This document shows positions 1 through 9,950 of a stretch of 64,000 bases of DNA, piece by piece (within the stretch, counting starts at the first letter, position 1; the number at the start of each line of letters is the position of its first letter). The stretch is from Devosia litorisediminis. GTDB taxonomy: Bacteria > Pseudomonadota > Alphaproteobacteria > Rhizobiales > Devosiaceae. Where the stretch lies: positions 2,046,001 to 2,110,000 of the forward strand of contig NZ_JAGXTP010000001.1 in assembly GCF_018334155.1 (NCBI RefSeq). Direction: 5' to 3'. Under the pieces are notes generated by a model, which worked only from the letters and a program-made list of their open reading frames with translations, was not told the DNA's origin and ran no database searches. Position numbers and translations under genes: made by a program.

Positions 1-1212
1 CAATTCGGCCAGCCGCACCGTGATATCGCGCTGCATGGCGCTGAAAACGTCGGCAACCTGAAATGCGATTGCCTCGATTGCCGCGCGCGCCAGATGGGCT
101 GGCTTGGTCCCCAGTGACATGCCGGTCAGTGTGCCCCGCGCATCGGAGCGCCAATAGGGCGCACCCAGGCCAACCAGCGCCGGTACAAAGCTGACGCCAT
201 TGCTGTTCGGAACGGTTTCGGCCAGTTCTGAGAGGGCCGCCGCGTCGGTCAGGCCGAGCATTTCTGCCATGAAGGCAGCGGACTGGCCTGATACCGAAAT
301 ATTACCTTCGAGCGCGTGAACTGGCAGGCCGTTCTGGCTCCAGGCGATCGTGCTGGATATGCCGTGGCTGGAGAGCACGCGCTCACCGGTCAACGTCATC
401 AACGAAGTGCCGGTGCCATAGGTGGCCTTGACCGCACCAGGGGTTCGCACGCCATGGCCAAACAGGGCCGCGTGGGAGTCGCCGATCATGGCATGGATCG
501 GGATGCCGGCAGGCAGCGCGGTAGTGCCTTCGGCCAGATGGCCAAAATTTGAATCCGAGCTGCGCACTTCAGGCAGCATGGAGCGTGGCACGTCGAACAG
601 GTTGGCGAGATCAGTGTCCCATTGCAGAGCGGCCGTATCAAACAGTTGGGTGCGCGAGGCGTTGGAATGATCCGTGGCGTGTACGGCGCCGTTGGTCAGT
701 GACCAGAGCAGCCAACTGTCCACGGTACCGACGCGGAGTTCACCGCGTTCGGCGCGCGCACGTGCGCCGGACACGTTGTCGAGCAGCCAGGCAATTTTTG
801 CAGCAGGGAACAAAGGATCGAGCGCCAGGCCGGTCTTGCGTTCAATGGCATCGGCATGACCGGCAGCGCGCAGGAATTCGCATTTGGGTGCCGAGCGACG
901 GCACTGCCAGATGATGCATGGGCCGATGGGTTCACCGGTCGCTGCATCCCACACAACGATGGATTCGCGCTGGTTGGAAATGGCCAAGGCCACGATGGCG
1001 GAAGCGCCTGCTTTGGCAACGACCTGAGCGATTACCTGCCGAACGCCATCAACCAGTGCAGTGGCCGATTGTTCGGCCCAGCCGGGTTGGGGATAAGTGA
1101 CGGTGTTGGGGACCGAAGCCTGATGCAGAACCCGACCATCGGCGGTGACCAGCAACGCTTTGGTGTTGGTGGTGCCCTGGTCGATGGCTAGTACGAAGTT
1201 GGTCGAACTCAT
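1..1212 (-). CDS. FGGY-family carbohydrate kinase, C-terminus cut by window edge
   Basis: ATP-dependent sugar or polyol kinase of the FGGY family. Reading from ATG at 1212, the frame stays open to the window edge (404 codons of an expected ~500). The N-terminus carries the phosphate-binding signature AIDQGTTNTKAL. The second lobe has IGDSHAALFGHG and KATYGTGTSLM, as in glycerol/xylulose kinases. Its start overlaps the transketolase stop by four bases (ATGA), so it is the third gene of a translationally coupled tktN-tktC-kinase operon. The expected role is to phosphorylate a ketose that the split transketolase then uses. Apulose, xylulose or erythrulose kinase are all possible; the sequence alone does not decide. 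Confidence 0.9.
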   Translation of the reverse strand, partial: MSSTNFVLAIDQGTTNTKALLVTADGRVLHQASVPNTVTYPQPGWAEQSATALVDGVRQVIAQVVAKAGASAIVALAISNQRESIVVWDAATGEPIGPCIIWQCRRSAPKCEFLRAAGHADAIERKTGLALDPLFPAAKIAWLLDNVSGARARAERGELRVGTVDSWLLWSLTNGAVHATDHSNASRTQLFDTAALQWDTDLANLFDVPRSMLPEVRSSDSNFGHLAEGTTALPAGIPIHAMIGDSHAALFGHGVRTPGAVKATYGTGTSLMTLTGERVLSSHGISSTIAWSQNGLPVHALEGNISVSGQSAAFMAEMLGLTDAAALSELAETVPNSNGVSFVPALVGLGAPYWRSDARGTLTGMSLGTKPAHLARAAIEAIAFQVADVFSAMQRDITVRLAEL

Positions 1213-2165
1213 CGCTTACGGGCAATTGTCTGGCGTGCAGCATCGGCGATGCCGGTTGCGGTCAGGCCGAAATGATCCATCAGCCAATCCGCTGAACCGG
1301 TCGGCACGAAACCTGGGAACCCCATGATCCGCACGGGTACTGGGGTGTTGGCTGTAACCAGTTCGGACACTGCGCCACCAAGACCACCGCGTACGGAGCC
1401 TTCTTCAACGGTCACGATCGCGCCGGCATCAGCGGCAGCCAGAATGGCGGCTTCGTCAAGCGGGTTGATGGTCGCCATATTGACGACACGGGCCGAGATG
1501 CCCTCCCCGGCCAGGATCTTGGCCGCCGCCACGGCACGGTGCACCATGGTGCCATTGGCGATGATGGTGATGTCGTCGCCTTGCACAAGAGTTTCGGCCT
1601 TGCCGATCTCGAAGCTGGCGTCGCTGCGCTCGAGCGCTGGAACCGGCATACGGCTGACGCGCACAAAAACGGGACCATTCATCGCTGCTGCGGCGCGGAT
1701 GGCCTGCTCTGTCTGCCAAGGGTCCGCTGGCACGATGACAGTAAGATTGTTCAAGAGGCGCAGCCAGGCCATATCCTCGATGGAATGGTGCGTTGGGCCC
1801 AGTTCGCCATATGCGACGCCACTGGACTGGCCGATCAGCTTCACATTGACATTGGAATAGGCGATATCGGCCTTGATCTGCTCAAGCGCACGGGCGGTCA
1901 GGAAACAGGATGCAGCTGAAACGAACGGCACCTTGCCACCATTGGCGAGACCGGCTCCAACCGCGACGACTGTCTGCTCGGCAATACCGACATTGACCAT
2001 GCGATCGGGCCACTTCTTGCGGAAACCGCCCAGCTTGGACGAGCCAACACTGTCGCTGACAACGGTGACGATGCGTGGATCAGCCTCCGCAAGCGCCTCA
2101 ATGGTTCTGGCAAAACTGTCACGGCAATCAAACAAGCCGGCCTGTGCGGGGGCTGCTGCACTCAT
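1209..2165 (-). CDS. Transketolase, C-terminal subunit (split transketolase)
   Basis: Pyrimidine-binding plus C-terminal domains of a thiamine-diphosphate transketolase encoded as a separate 318-residue chain. The motif NVGIAEQ (about residues 78-84) holds the glutamate that activates the thiazolium cofactor. GPTHHSIEDMAWLR is typical of the transketolase/DXS pyrimidine domain. It pairs with the N-terminal subunit immediately upstream, which it overlaps by one base, and is followed by an FGGY kinase with ATGA overlap. Split transketolases of this size occur in pentose and branched-sugar operons, including apulose-4-phosphate transketolase (AptA/AptB). Assignment as a transketolase half is secure; the sugar phosphate is inferred only. 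Confidence 0.93.
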   Translation of the reverse strand: MSAAAPAQAGLFDCRDSFARTIEALAEADPRIVTVVSDSVGSSKLGGFRKKWPDRMVNVGIAEQTVVAVGAGLANGGKVPFVSAASCFLTARALEQIKADIAYSNVNVKLIGQSSGVAYGELGPTHHSIEDMAWLRLLNNLTVIVPADPWQTEQAIRAAAAMNGPVFVRVSRMPVPALERSDASFEIGKAETLVQGDDITIIANGTMVHRAVAAAKILAGEGISARVVNMATINPLDEAAILAAADAGAIVTVEEGSVRGGLGGAVSELVTANTPVPVRIMGFPGFVPTGSADWLMDHFGLTATGIADAARQTIARKR

Positions 2166-3004
2166 TAAACCAACTCCGCCATGGCCTGTTCGTATTGTTC
2201 CTTGTTGGGCACGCCGTGGTGCCAGGCAACGTTGTCATGCATGAAACTGACGCCTTTGCCCTTGAATGTATTGGCAATAATGCAAAGTGGCTTATCACGG
2301 GTAGCCGGATCAACGCTGAGTACATCGAGTAGCTGGGCATGATCGTGGCCGTCGATCATTTCGACATGCCAGCCAAAAGCACGCCATTTGTCATCCAGCG
2401 GATCAAGCGAGGCGGTTTCCTCGGTGCGCGCGCCCTGCTGCAGACGATTGCGGTCGATAATCAATGTCAGATTGCGCAGCTTGCGATGGCCCGCAGTCAG
2501 CGCCGCTTCCCAGTTACTACCCTCCTGCAACTCACCATCACCGGTGAGTACGAAGGTGCGGAAATCGGCATTGTCGATCTGACCCGCAATGGCAATGCCC
2601 AGGGCAACTGGCAGACCATGGCCGAGCGGCCCGGTATTGGTCTCAACGCCCGGCAGATAGTTTCGATTGGGATGGCCGTTCAGCCTGGATAGCGGCTGCA
2701 TGTAAGTGGACAGGTCCGCCTCGGGGAAATAGCCGGCAGCGGCGAGCACCGAATAGAACACGCCGGTACAATGGCCCTTGCTCATCACGAAACGATCACG
2801 CGCCGGGTCATTTGGCTTGCTCGGATCGTAGCGCATCACACCAAAATACAAGGCCGACAGAATATCGGCCGCACTGAAATCACCACCCGGATGACCCAGT
2901 TGCGCCTCATAAACCATCTGAAAGCTGCGACGGCGGATCCACAACGCCTTTTCAGCGATGAGAGCAGCCGTGTCATTTTGGCGTTTGTGAGGTGTAAATG
3001 GCAC
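2165..3004 (-). CDS. Transketolase, N-terminal (ThDP-binding) subunit
   Basis: Diphosphate-binding domain of a split transketolase, 279 residues. The ThDP/Mg motif begins GDGELQEGSNWEAAL and ends with a downstream N (about residues 152-185). GHPGGDFSAADILSALYF and TGPLGHGLPVALGIA are characteristic of the family. It is the first gene of the minus-strand operon tktN-tktC-kinase. It diverges from the DUF2291/ABC-transporter operon, sharing a 270-base control region with an inverted repeat near 3100-3117. It should form a heteromer with the product of the next gene to transfer a two-carbon ketol unit. Confidence 0.93.
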   Translation of the reverse strand: MPFTPHKRQNDTAALIAEKALWIRRRSFQMVYEAQLGHPGGDFSAADILSALYFGVMRYDPSKPNDPARDRFVMSKGHCTGVFYSVLAAAGYFPEADLSTYMQPLSRLNGHPNRNYLPGVETNTGPLGHGLPVALGIAIAGQIDNADFRTFVLTGDGELQEGSNWEAALTAGHRKLRNLTLIIDRNRLQQGARTEETASLDPLDDKWRAFGWHVEMIDGHDHAQLLDVLSVDPATRDKPLCIIANTFKGKGVSFMHDNVAWHHGVPNKEQYEQAMAELV

Positions 3005-3095
3005 TTGATGTTCGTCCTGTCGCTAGCAGCAGGTGGGCGTCTGGCGGGTATAGTCGGCAAACTAGCGCCGGGCGATGACGGTGGCAATGAGAAAA

Positions 3096-3117
3096 TTTGC
3101 GTTTTCTGCGGAAAACG
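3096..3117. promoter_or_regulatory. Candidate DeoR-family operator in divergent promoter
   Basis: CGTTTTC at 3100-3106 and GAAAACG at 3111-3117 form a perfect 7-base inverted repeat around TGCG. The overlapping 13-mer TTTGCGTTTTCTG (3096-3108) recurs with one mismatch, on the opposite strand, at 7522-7534 in front of the binding-protein gene of the same system. The site lies between the divergent transketolase and transporter operons, and a DeoR regulator is encoded within the locus. That this is its operator is inference. Confidence 0.5.
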
Positions 3118-3274
3118 AAAATGAAGCAAAGCGCACAAAAACATGGTGATATAGGCGACTAACAGGTGAATAAGGACCATTGACACACTACGCAGAGATG
3201 CTTCAAAGAACGGAAATCGAAAAATATCGCAATGAACCGGAATGGTCAGCGGTACGATAACGAGGAGATTGCCA

Positions 3275-3913
3275 GTGGTTCACCGGTTTGTTGTCGGCAT
3301 TGCGCTGACGCTGGCTCTCGCTGTGCCCCTGGCGGGGTGCAAGATTGTACCGATCAGCGAGGATGGCGCGCAAGAAGAGGCGGGCTTTGACGCCGCCGGT
3401 TATGCCAGCGCGATCTGGAGCGAACGCGGCTTCGCCCATTTCGGGGACACGGCGCAACCGGTGACCGAGGTTCTGCCGGCAATCAGTGCAGATCTGAGTG
3501 TGGCGGGCCCGCAATATGGCAGCCGGGCCGGCGAAGGCTCTCCCTGGAGTTTTGTCGTTACCGGCACCGGCACTGTCGTCGAAAAGAACACAGAGTCTCG
3601 CGCCGGTACGATGGTTGTCGAACTCGATGACGCGACAGGATCACTGCAGGCAATGCTGCAAATCGGTCCGGTCATCCGTGGCAATGCAGTACGAGATGCC
3701 CTGCCTTTTGTCTCTTTCAAGGATTTCATCAACCAGCTCGAATTTGCTGACGCTGGCAAGGCGCTGACTGCGCTGGCGCTAGAAGGCGTATCGGGCAGCA
3801 TAGAAGAGTTGAAAGTCGGCGACCAAATAGCTTTTACCGGCGCCATGAGCATCGCCAACACCAGTGACCGCATGCTGATCACCCCGGTGGTTCTGGAGAA
3901 GACGGGGCCATGA
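3275..3913 (+). CDS. DUF2291-family lipoprotein of sugar ABC operon
   Basis: Small predicted lipoprotein: a short basic start, a hydrophobic run and the lipobox LAGC within the first ~23 residues. A DUF2291-type domain follows. Proteins of this family are found with RbsABC-like sugar importers, but their biochemical role is not established. I chose GTG at 3275 because GAGGAG at 3262-3267 sits at the right distance; an upstream ATG at 3242 is possible but would put the Shine-Dalgarno inside the gene and extend the signal peptide. The stop overlaps the ATPase start by four bases (ATGA), so this is the first gene of the transporter operon. Confidence 0.82.
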   Translation: MVHRFVVGIALTLALAVPLAGCKIVPISEDGAQEEAGFDAAGYASAIWSERGFAHFGDTAQPVTEVLPAISADLSVAGPQYGSRAGEGSPWSFVVTGTGTVVEKNTESRAGTMVVELDDATGSLQAMLQIGPVIRGNAVRDALPFVSFKDFINQLEFADAGKALTALALEGVSGSIEELKVGDQIAFTGAMSIANTSDRMLITPVVLEKTGP

Positions 3914-5433
3914 GCGATATTGTCCTGAGCGCCCGTGCCATAACCAAAGCCTTTCCCGGCACACTGGCCCTGCAGAACGTCGATTTTGACGTCCATGCCG
4001 GGGCGGTCAACGTGCTGATCGGCGAAAACGGCGCAGGCAAGTCCACGCTGATGAAAATTCTGGCAGGCGTGGAGCAACCAACCCTGGGGACGATCACCAT
4101 GGGAGAAGAGATTGTCAGCTTCTCCTCCATTCGGGACGCTGCTAGCAAGGGCATTGGCATCGTGTTTCAGGAGCTCAATCTTTGCCCCAATCTGAGCGTG
4201 ACCGAGAACATTTTTCTTGGGCGTGACATTGCAAAGATGGGTTTCCATGTCGACCGCGCAGCCCAGAAAGAGCGCGCTGCCCAGCTTATCGGCCTGCTTG
4301 AACACGCCATTGATCCCGATGCACTGGTGGCCGATCTGATGATTGGCGAGCAGCAGATCGTTGAGATCGCCAAAGCCTTGGCTGAGGACGCGCGCATCCT
4401 GATCATGGACGAGCCGACCTCGGCACTTTCGGCCTCGGAAGTGGAAGTGCTGTTCAAGGTGATTGGCGAGCTCAAACGCGCCGGTGTTGCGATCATCTAC
4501 ATCTCGCACCGCCTGGAAGAACTGGTGCGGATCGGCGACCATTTTACAGTGTTGCGCGATGGCCAGTTGGCGGCGACAGCGTCAAGCGCAGATGTGACCA
4601 TCCCGTGGATCATCCAGAAAATGCTGGGCGCCGACGAGGTCGTCGCCAAGCGGCCGCCAGCGGCATCAGCGGGCCCTGCCATTCTGGAAGTGAAGAATCT
4701 CAAGCTCGCGCGGCCGGGTGCAGGGTTGGCCGTCGACGACGTCTCGGTGTCTTTCAAAACCGGAGAAATAACGGCGATCTACGGCCTGCTCGGCGCTGGC
4801 CGAACAGAGCTGTTCGAAAGCCTCTATGGATTGCGATCCAACGCCACCGGTTCGGTGCTGCTGGATGGCAAAGAACTTGCGGGCCACTCGATCAATCGCC
4901 GCATGAAGGCCGGACTATTGCTGGTACCGGAGGATCGCCAACGCGATGGTCTGGTGCAGAACCTGTCCGTTGGCGGCAATCTGGGACTGGCGAGCCTGCG
5001 TCGGTTCACCAAGTTTCTATCGATATCAAAGAGCGCTGAAGCCCCATTGCTGCAGCAGGTAATCGGCCAATTGCATATCAAGACCTCCAGCGCCGATGCG
5101 CCAATCACATCGCTTTCGGGAGGCAATCAGCAAAAGGTTGTCATAGGCAAATCGCTATTGACCCAGCCGCGCGTGCTGCTACTCGACGAGCCGAGCCGCG
5201 GCATCGATATCGGGGCCAAGGGCGAGGTGTTCAGCACCATGCGCGATCTGGCCGACAGCGGCTTGGCGGTGGTTTACACCACCTCGGACCTCAAAGAGAC
5301 ACATGCCGTAGCCGACCGCATTCTGGTCATGGCGTATGGCAAGATCACGGCGGATTTACGCGCCGAAGACGCTACCGACGAAGCGCTTGTACTCGCTTCC
5401 ACCCCGAAACCCAACGTGCAAGCGGTCGCCTAA
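3910..5433 (+). CDS. Sugar ABC transporter ATP-binding protein, RbsA type
   Basis: Double-ATPase of a CUT2 (ribose/xylose-type) importer, 507 residues, the usual length. The first half has Walker A GENGAGKST, Walker B ILIMDEPTSAL and the CUT2 feature LSASEVEVLF. The second half has the degenerate Walker A GLLGAGRTELFESLYG and the signature LSGGNQQKVVIGKSL followed by LLLDEPSRGIDIGAKGE. It sits between the DUF2291 lipoprotein (ATGA overlap) and the permease nine bases downstream. It energises uptake of the sugar handled by the adjacent kinase and transketolase. Confidence 0.95.
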   Translation: MSDIVLSARAITKAFPGTLALQNVDFDVHAGAVNVLIGENGAGKSTLMKILAGVEQPTLGTITMGEEIVSFSSIRDAASKGIGIVFQELNLCPNLSVTENIFLGRDIAKMGFHVDRAAQKERAAQLIGLLEHAIDPDALVADLMIGEQQIVEIAKALAEDARILIMDEPTSALSASEVEVLFKVIGELKRAGVAIIYISHRLEELVRIGDHFTVLRDGQLAATASSADVTIPWIIQKMLGADEVVAKRPPAASAGPAILEVKNLKLARPGAGLAVDDVSVSFKTGEITAIYGLLGAGRTELFESLYGLRSNATGSVLLDGKELAGHSINRRMKAGLLLVPEDRQRDGLVQNLSVGGNLGLASLRRFTKFLSISKSAEAPLLQQVIGQLHIKTSSADAPITSLSGGNQQKVVIGKSLLTQPRVLLLDEPSRGIDIGAKGEVFSTMRDLADSGLAVVYTTSDLKETHAVADRILVMAYGKITADLRAEDATDEALVLASTPKPNVQAVA

Positions 5434-5442
5434 GGAGCCATC

Positions 5443-6492
5443 ATGTCTACTGCCACTGCATCTGCCCAATCGAGTGCTGGCGGCGGCCAGTCAGCCCTGC
5501 TGCTGTTGCTGAAATTGCGCACTTTTATTGCGCTGATCATCGTCGTTGTGTTTTTCGCGCTGATGGCGCCGAACTTCGTCTCAGTCGCCAATGCGGTGAT
5601 CGTTTCCAAGCACGTGGCGATCAACGCCATTCTGGCGATCGGCATGACCTACGTCATCTTGACCGGGGGTATCGACCTTTCTGTCGGCTCTATCGTAGGC
5701 CTCACCGGGATGGTCGCAGGCGGATTGCTCGTACACGGCCTGCAATTGCCAATGCTGGGTGTGGTCATCTACCCCAACGTGATTGAAGTGGTGCTGATTG
5801 CGCTGGGCGTAGGCACGGCGATCGGGGCGATCAACGGGTTTCTCATAACCAAACTGGGTGTTGCGCCGTTCATTGCCACGCTGGGCACGCTGTATGTTGC
5901 GCGTGGCTCGGCACTGCTGCTGTCAGGCGGCGCGACATTCTCGAACCTGGTGGGCAAGCCGGAACTGGGCAATCAGGGGTATCCCTTCATTGGCTCGGGT
6001 TCCATTCTGGGCATTCCGGTTTCGATCGTGATGCTGATCGTACTGGCCCTTATTGCGGCCTATGTGGCGCAACGGACACCATTCGGGCGCCGCGTCTACG
6101 CCGTGGGCGGCAATGAGCGTGCTGCTGCATTGTCCGGTGTGCGTGTGGATCGCATCAAGATCGCGGTCTATATGATCTCCGGATTCTGCGCTGCCGTGGT
6201 CGGCCTGATCGTATCGTCGCAGCTGGTGGCATCGCACCCGGCCAGCGGCGAAACATTCGAATTGAATGCCATTGCTGCGGCGGTTCTGGGTGGCACTTCG
6301 CTGTCGGGCGGCCGCGGTCTGATCGGCGGAACCATTGTTGGCGCCTTTGTTATCGGCGTGCTGAGCGACGGCCTGGTGATGATGGGTGTTTCGGAATTCT
6401 GGCAGATGGTGATCAAAGGACTTGTGATTATTGCCGCTGTTGTGCTCGATCAGTTGCAACGCAGGCTTGCCGCCAATTCCCGTCAGGGGTAG
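5443..6492 (+). CDS. Sugar ABC transporter permease, RbsC type
   Basis: Integral membrane permease of a CUT2 importer, 349 residues with about ten hydrophobic segments. Family features include ILTGGIDLSVGSIVGLTGM near residue 70 and AVLGGTSLSGGRGLIGGTI near residue 285. The start has a clear AAGGAG ribosome site at 5432-5437. It follows the RbsA-like gene by nine bases and precedes the DeoR regulator, so it belongs to the same operon. It forms the channel through which the bound sugar enters. Confidence 0.95.
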   Translation: MSTATASAQSSAGGGQSALLLLLKLRTFIALIIVVVFFALMAPNFVSVANAVIVSKHVAINAILAIGMTYVILTGGIDLSVGSIVGLTGMVAGGLLVHGLQLPMLGVVIYPNVIEVVLIALGVGTAIGAINGFLITKLGVAPFIATLGTLYVARGSALLLSGGATFSNLVGKPELGNQGYPFIGSGSILGIPVSIVMLIVLALIAAYVAQRTPFGRRVYAVGGNERAAALSGVRVDRIKIAVYMISGFCAAVVGLIVSSQLVASHPASGETFELNAIAAAVLGGTSLSGGRGLIGGTIVGAFVIGVLSDGLVMMGVSEFWQMVIKGLVIIAAVVLDQLQRRLAANSRQG

Positions 6493-6523
6493 GAGGGGCA
6501 TAACCCACGCGAGGAGCGACGAC

Positions 6524-7366
6524 TTGGCCGATTCCAGGACAACCAGCGCCAAACCCACACGCAAGGCCCGCACAGCGAACACGGATGCGTCGCGGCAGAA
6601 CCTGCTGGCTGAACCGCGCCGGATGAAAATCCTGGAATGGCTGCAGGAAGAAGGCAGCGCGCGCGTGCGGGATCTGTCGGTTGCGTTCGGCGTTTCCGAA
6701 GCAACCATTCGGCAGGATCTGGAAAAACTCGATACTGATGGTTTCGTTGTGCGCGAGCATGGCGGCGCCTACCTAAAATCGATGCCGCAGCAGGTACAAT
6801 CCATGTCGTTGCAGCATCTGACCAATATGGACAACAAGAAGAAGATCGGGCGCGCTGCTGCCGCTCTGGTTGGCCCCGGCGAAACCATCATCATTGATTC
6901 CGGCTCAACGACAACCGAGGTCGCCAACAGCCTGCTGGGACATCACAATCTGAACGTGATCACCAATGCGATCAATATTGCGCTGACGCTGGGCGCCCTA
7001 CCGTCGATGACGGTGCATATGTCGGGCGGGCTGTTCAAGGCGCCCACACTATCGCTGACCGGTGAGAAATCAGGCGACTTCTTTGAAGGCATTTTTGCCG
7101 AAAAGCTGTTCCTGGCCACGGCCGCGGTGTCGTTCGAAGCCGGGCTCACCTTCCCCGCCATGGCCGACCTCTATGTCAAACGCGCCATGATCAAGGCGGC
7201 TTCAAAAGTGTATCTGGTCGCTGACAGCTCCAAGATTGGCCGGACCTCGTTCTCGTCGCTGGGGCCAATCGATCTGATCGGCGGTTTCATCACCGATGAC
7301 GGCATTACCGATGCCGACCGTGCAGAATTCGAGAAGCGCGGCATCGAAGTTATCGTCGCGCGCTGA
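6524..7366 (+). CDS. DeoR/GlpR-family transcriptional regulator
   Basis: Sugar-phosphate-responsive repressor, 280 residues from a TTG start at 6524 preceded by GAGGAG at 6511-6516. The frame is open further upstream, but there it overlaps the permease. The winged helix spans roughly residues 28-85, with the DeoR signature RVRDLSVAFGVSEATIRQDLEKL. The C-terminal DeoR sensor domain shows the glycine-rich phosphate-binding stretch IIIDSGSTTTEVA. It lies between the permease and the binding-protein gene and probably controls the whole locus. A 13-base box shared by the two intergenic control regions is its best candidate target. Confidence 0.92.
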   Translation: MADSRTTSAKPTRKARTANTDASRQNLLAEPRRMKILEWLQEEGSARVRDLSVAFGVSEATIRQDLEKLDTDGFVVREHGGAYLKSMPQQVQSMSLQHLTNMDNKKKIGRAAAALVGPGETIIIDSGSTTTEVANSLLGHHNLNVITNAINIALTLGALPSMTVHMSGGLFKAPTLSLTGEKSGDFFEGIFAEKLFLATAAVSFEAGLTFPAMADLYVKRAMIKAASKVYLVADSSKIGRTSFSSLGPIDLIGGFITDDGITDADRAEFEKRGIEVIVAR

Positions 7367-8543
<1,177 letters not shown>

Positions 8544-8594
8544 TTGACCCTCGGGGGGGGGGATCGCTGATCACCCTCACCTACACTCCCGAAG

Positions 8595-8628
8595 ACGGTC
8601 GGCTTCCCTGGAGCCGGCCGTTTTTTTG
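8595..8628 (+). terminator. Rho-independent terminator after RbsB-type gene
   Basis: A GC-rich hairpin (GGTCGGCT and AGCCGGCC arms with one G-T pair, around TCCCTGG) is followed by seven T at 8621-8627. It closes the transporter operon. A run of ten G (8553-8562) precedes it. Confidence 0.85.
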
Positions 8629-8669
8629 CGTGAAAGCGTCTGGACAATGCCAGCCGTTCAAGAGGCGCC

Positions 8670-9704
8670 TCAGCGCACCGGGGCGTCGCTATCGCCTTCA
8701 ACCAATTGCATGGGGACCACGCGCCGAACCACCCCCAGACGATATTGATCACCATAGGCGGGCATAGTGGCGAGCAGCGCTTCTGCAAGGGCGATACCGA
8801 GATCGCGCAGTGAAATACGAAAGCAGGTCAGCTTGGGCGTGAGGTAGTGGGCGTGGGGACTGTCGCGCCCAATAATCGCAAAGTCCCTACCCGGCTCGAG
8901 ACCGCTATCGTAGAGCCCCCGATAGAGTCCGACCGACATGACCTCGTTGGTCAGCACAAAACCGGTCGGGCGCTGATCCTTGGACATGGATGCAATACTC
9001 TGGGCGATCTGGTGACCACCGCGCTCATTGGGATAGGCCCGGAAGACCAAAGCTGGATCAAACGGAATACCATGCGCCACCAGCGCCTTGCGGTAGCTTT
9101 CGAGAAACACGAAGCCCAGATTGAGCTCATCGTGCGGCACGAACACGCCAATGCGACGATGGCCCTTGGCGACCAGCCGGTCGACGCCCATCGTCGCCAT
9201 GCCGGCAAAGTCCAGATCGAGCCAGGGCTGGCCGGCATCGGTCTCACTGCGACCCAGAGCCACAAAGGGAATTTTGCGATTGGCCAGATATTCGATACGG
9301 GGGTCGACGCGCTTGGTGGCCGAAATGATCAGCGCGTCGGCAAAGCCTCGCGCCACAATGCGCTGCAGATAGTCATCAGGATCTTCCTCGGAAGAGCACA
9401 GCAGCGCGACCAGATCGAGTTGATGACGCGCGAAGACTGTTTGCACGCCATCGAACACGCTCATGAAGAAGACGTCGCCCTCACCCGTGATCTGAGCACC
9501 CGTCTGCATCATGAAACCAACCACACCTGTCGTTCCCTTGCGCAGCGAGCGTCCGGCCTGATTGGGCACATAGCCCAGTTCGGCTGCAGCCTCGAGCACG
9601 CGCTGGCGGGTTTTCTCGTTTACATCGGGTTTGCCATTGAGGGCGCGCGACACCGTTCCGATAGAAATATCGAGATGCTGCGCGAGACGCCGAATGCCTT
9701 TCAT
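8670..9704 (-). CDS. LacI-family transcriptional regulator
   Basis: Sugar-responsive repressor, 344 residues. The N-terminal LacI helix-turn-helix reads IRRLAQHLDISIGTVSRALN and is followed by the hinge helix region GYVPNQAGRSLRKG. The C-terminal periplasmic-binding-like sensor domain spans about residues 62-335. It diverges from the dehydrogenase/isomerase/transporter operon. Two AAACGTTTACG operator sequences in the gap between them fit a LacI member controlling that operon and itself. Ligand unknown. Confidence 0.94.
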   Translation of the reverse strand: MKGIRRLAQHLDISIGTVSRALNGKPDVNEKTRQRVLEAAAELGYVPNQAGRSLRKGTTGVVGFMMQTGAQITGEGDVFFMSVFDGVQTVFARHQLDLVALLCSSEEDPDDYLQRIVARGFADALIISATKRVDPRIEYLANRKIPFVALGRSETDAGQPWLDLDFAGMATMGVDRLVAKGHRRIGVFVPHDELNLGFVFLESYRKALVAHGIPFDPALVFRAYPNERGGHQIAQSIASMSKDQRPTGFVLTNEVMSVGLYRGLYDSGLEPGRDFAIIGRDSPHAHYLTPKLTCFRISLRDLGIALAEALLATMPAYGDQYRLGVVRRVVPMQLVEGDSDAPVR

Positions 9705-9828
9705 GTCGCAGCTTTCCCAAGGTGTTAGCGCTGCGTGTGGCGCGGCGCGGCAATGTCTTCAATGAACGCCCCCTGCCTGCATTGCAAGCGTTGAGGCGCT
9801 CAGTTATCCACATGCCCGACCAAATCCA

Positions 9829-9840
9829 GAAACGTTTACG
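9829..9840. promoter_or_regulatory. LacI-type operator, upstream copy
   Basis: GAAACGTTTACG, an 11-of-12 match to the core of the perfect palindrome at 9879-9892, with centres 50 bases apart. It lies just upstream of a TTGACA hexamer at 9849-9854. Confidence 0.7.
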
Positions 9841-9848
9841 AAGCAGCA

Positions 9849-9878
9849 TTGACAGGGCAACCGTCGCCAATCTATCGT
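9849..9878 (+). promoter_or_regulatory. Candidate sigma-70 promoter of the dehydrogenase operon
   Basis: TTGACA at 9849-9854 and TATCGT at 9873-9878, 18 bases apart, lie between the two operator copies. The downstream operator would cover the expected transcription start. Placement by consensus only. Confidence 0.5.
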
Positions 9879-9892
9879 CGTAAACGTTTACG
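9879..9892. promoter_or_regulatory. LacI-type operator, perfect 14-base palindrome
   Basis: CGTAAACGTTTACG is a perfect palindrome with the central CG step typical of LacI/GalR operators. It sits between the divergent LacI gene and the dehydrogenase gene, immediately behind a TTGACA/TATCGT promoter candidate. This is the expected position for repression. Confidence 0.8.
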
Positions 9893-9950
9893 GATATGCG
9901 CACTATCCTCACGCAAGATGAGAGCGGCGCTGCCCTGGGAGGTTTTCATT

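Noticed and set aside
3400..4542. Minus-strand open frame of 380 codons
   Set aside because: Antisense to the DUF2291 and RbsA-type genes, with low-complexity content and no signature; shadow of real genes.
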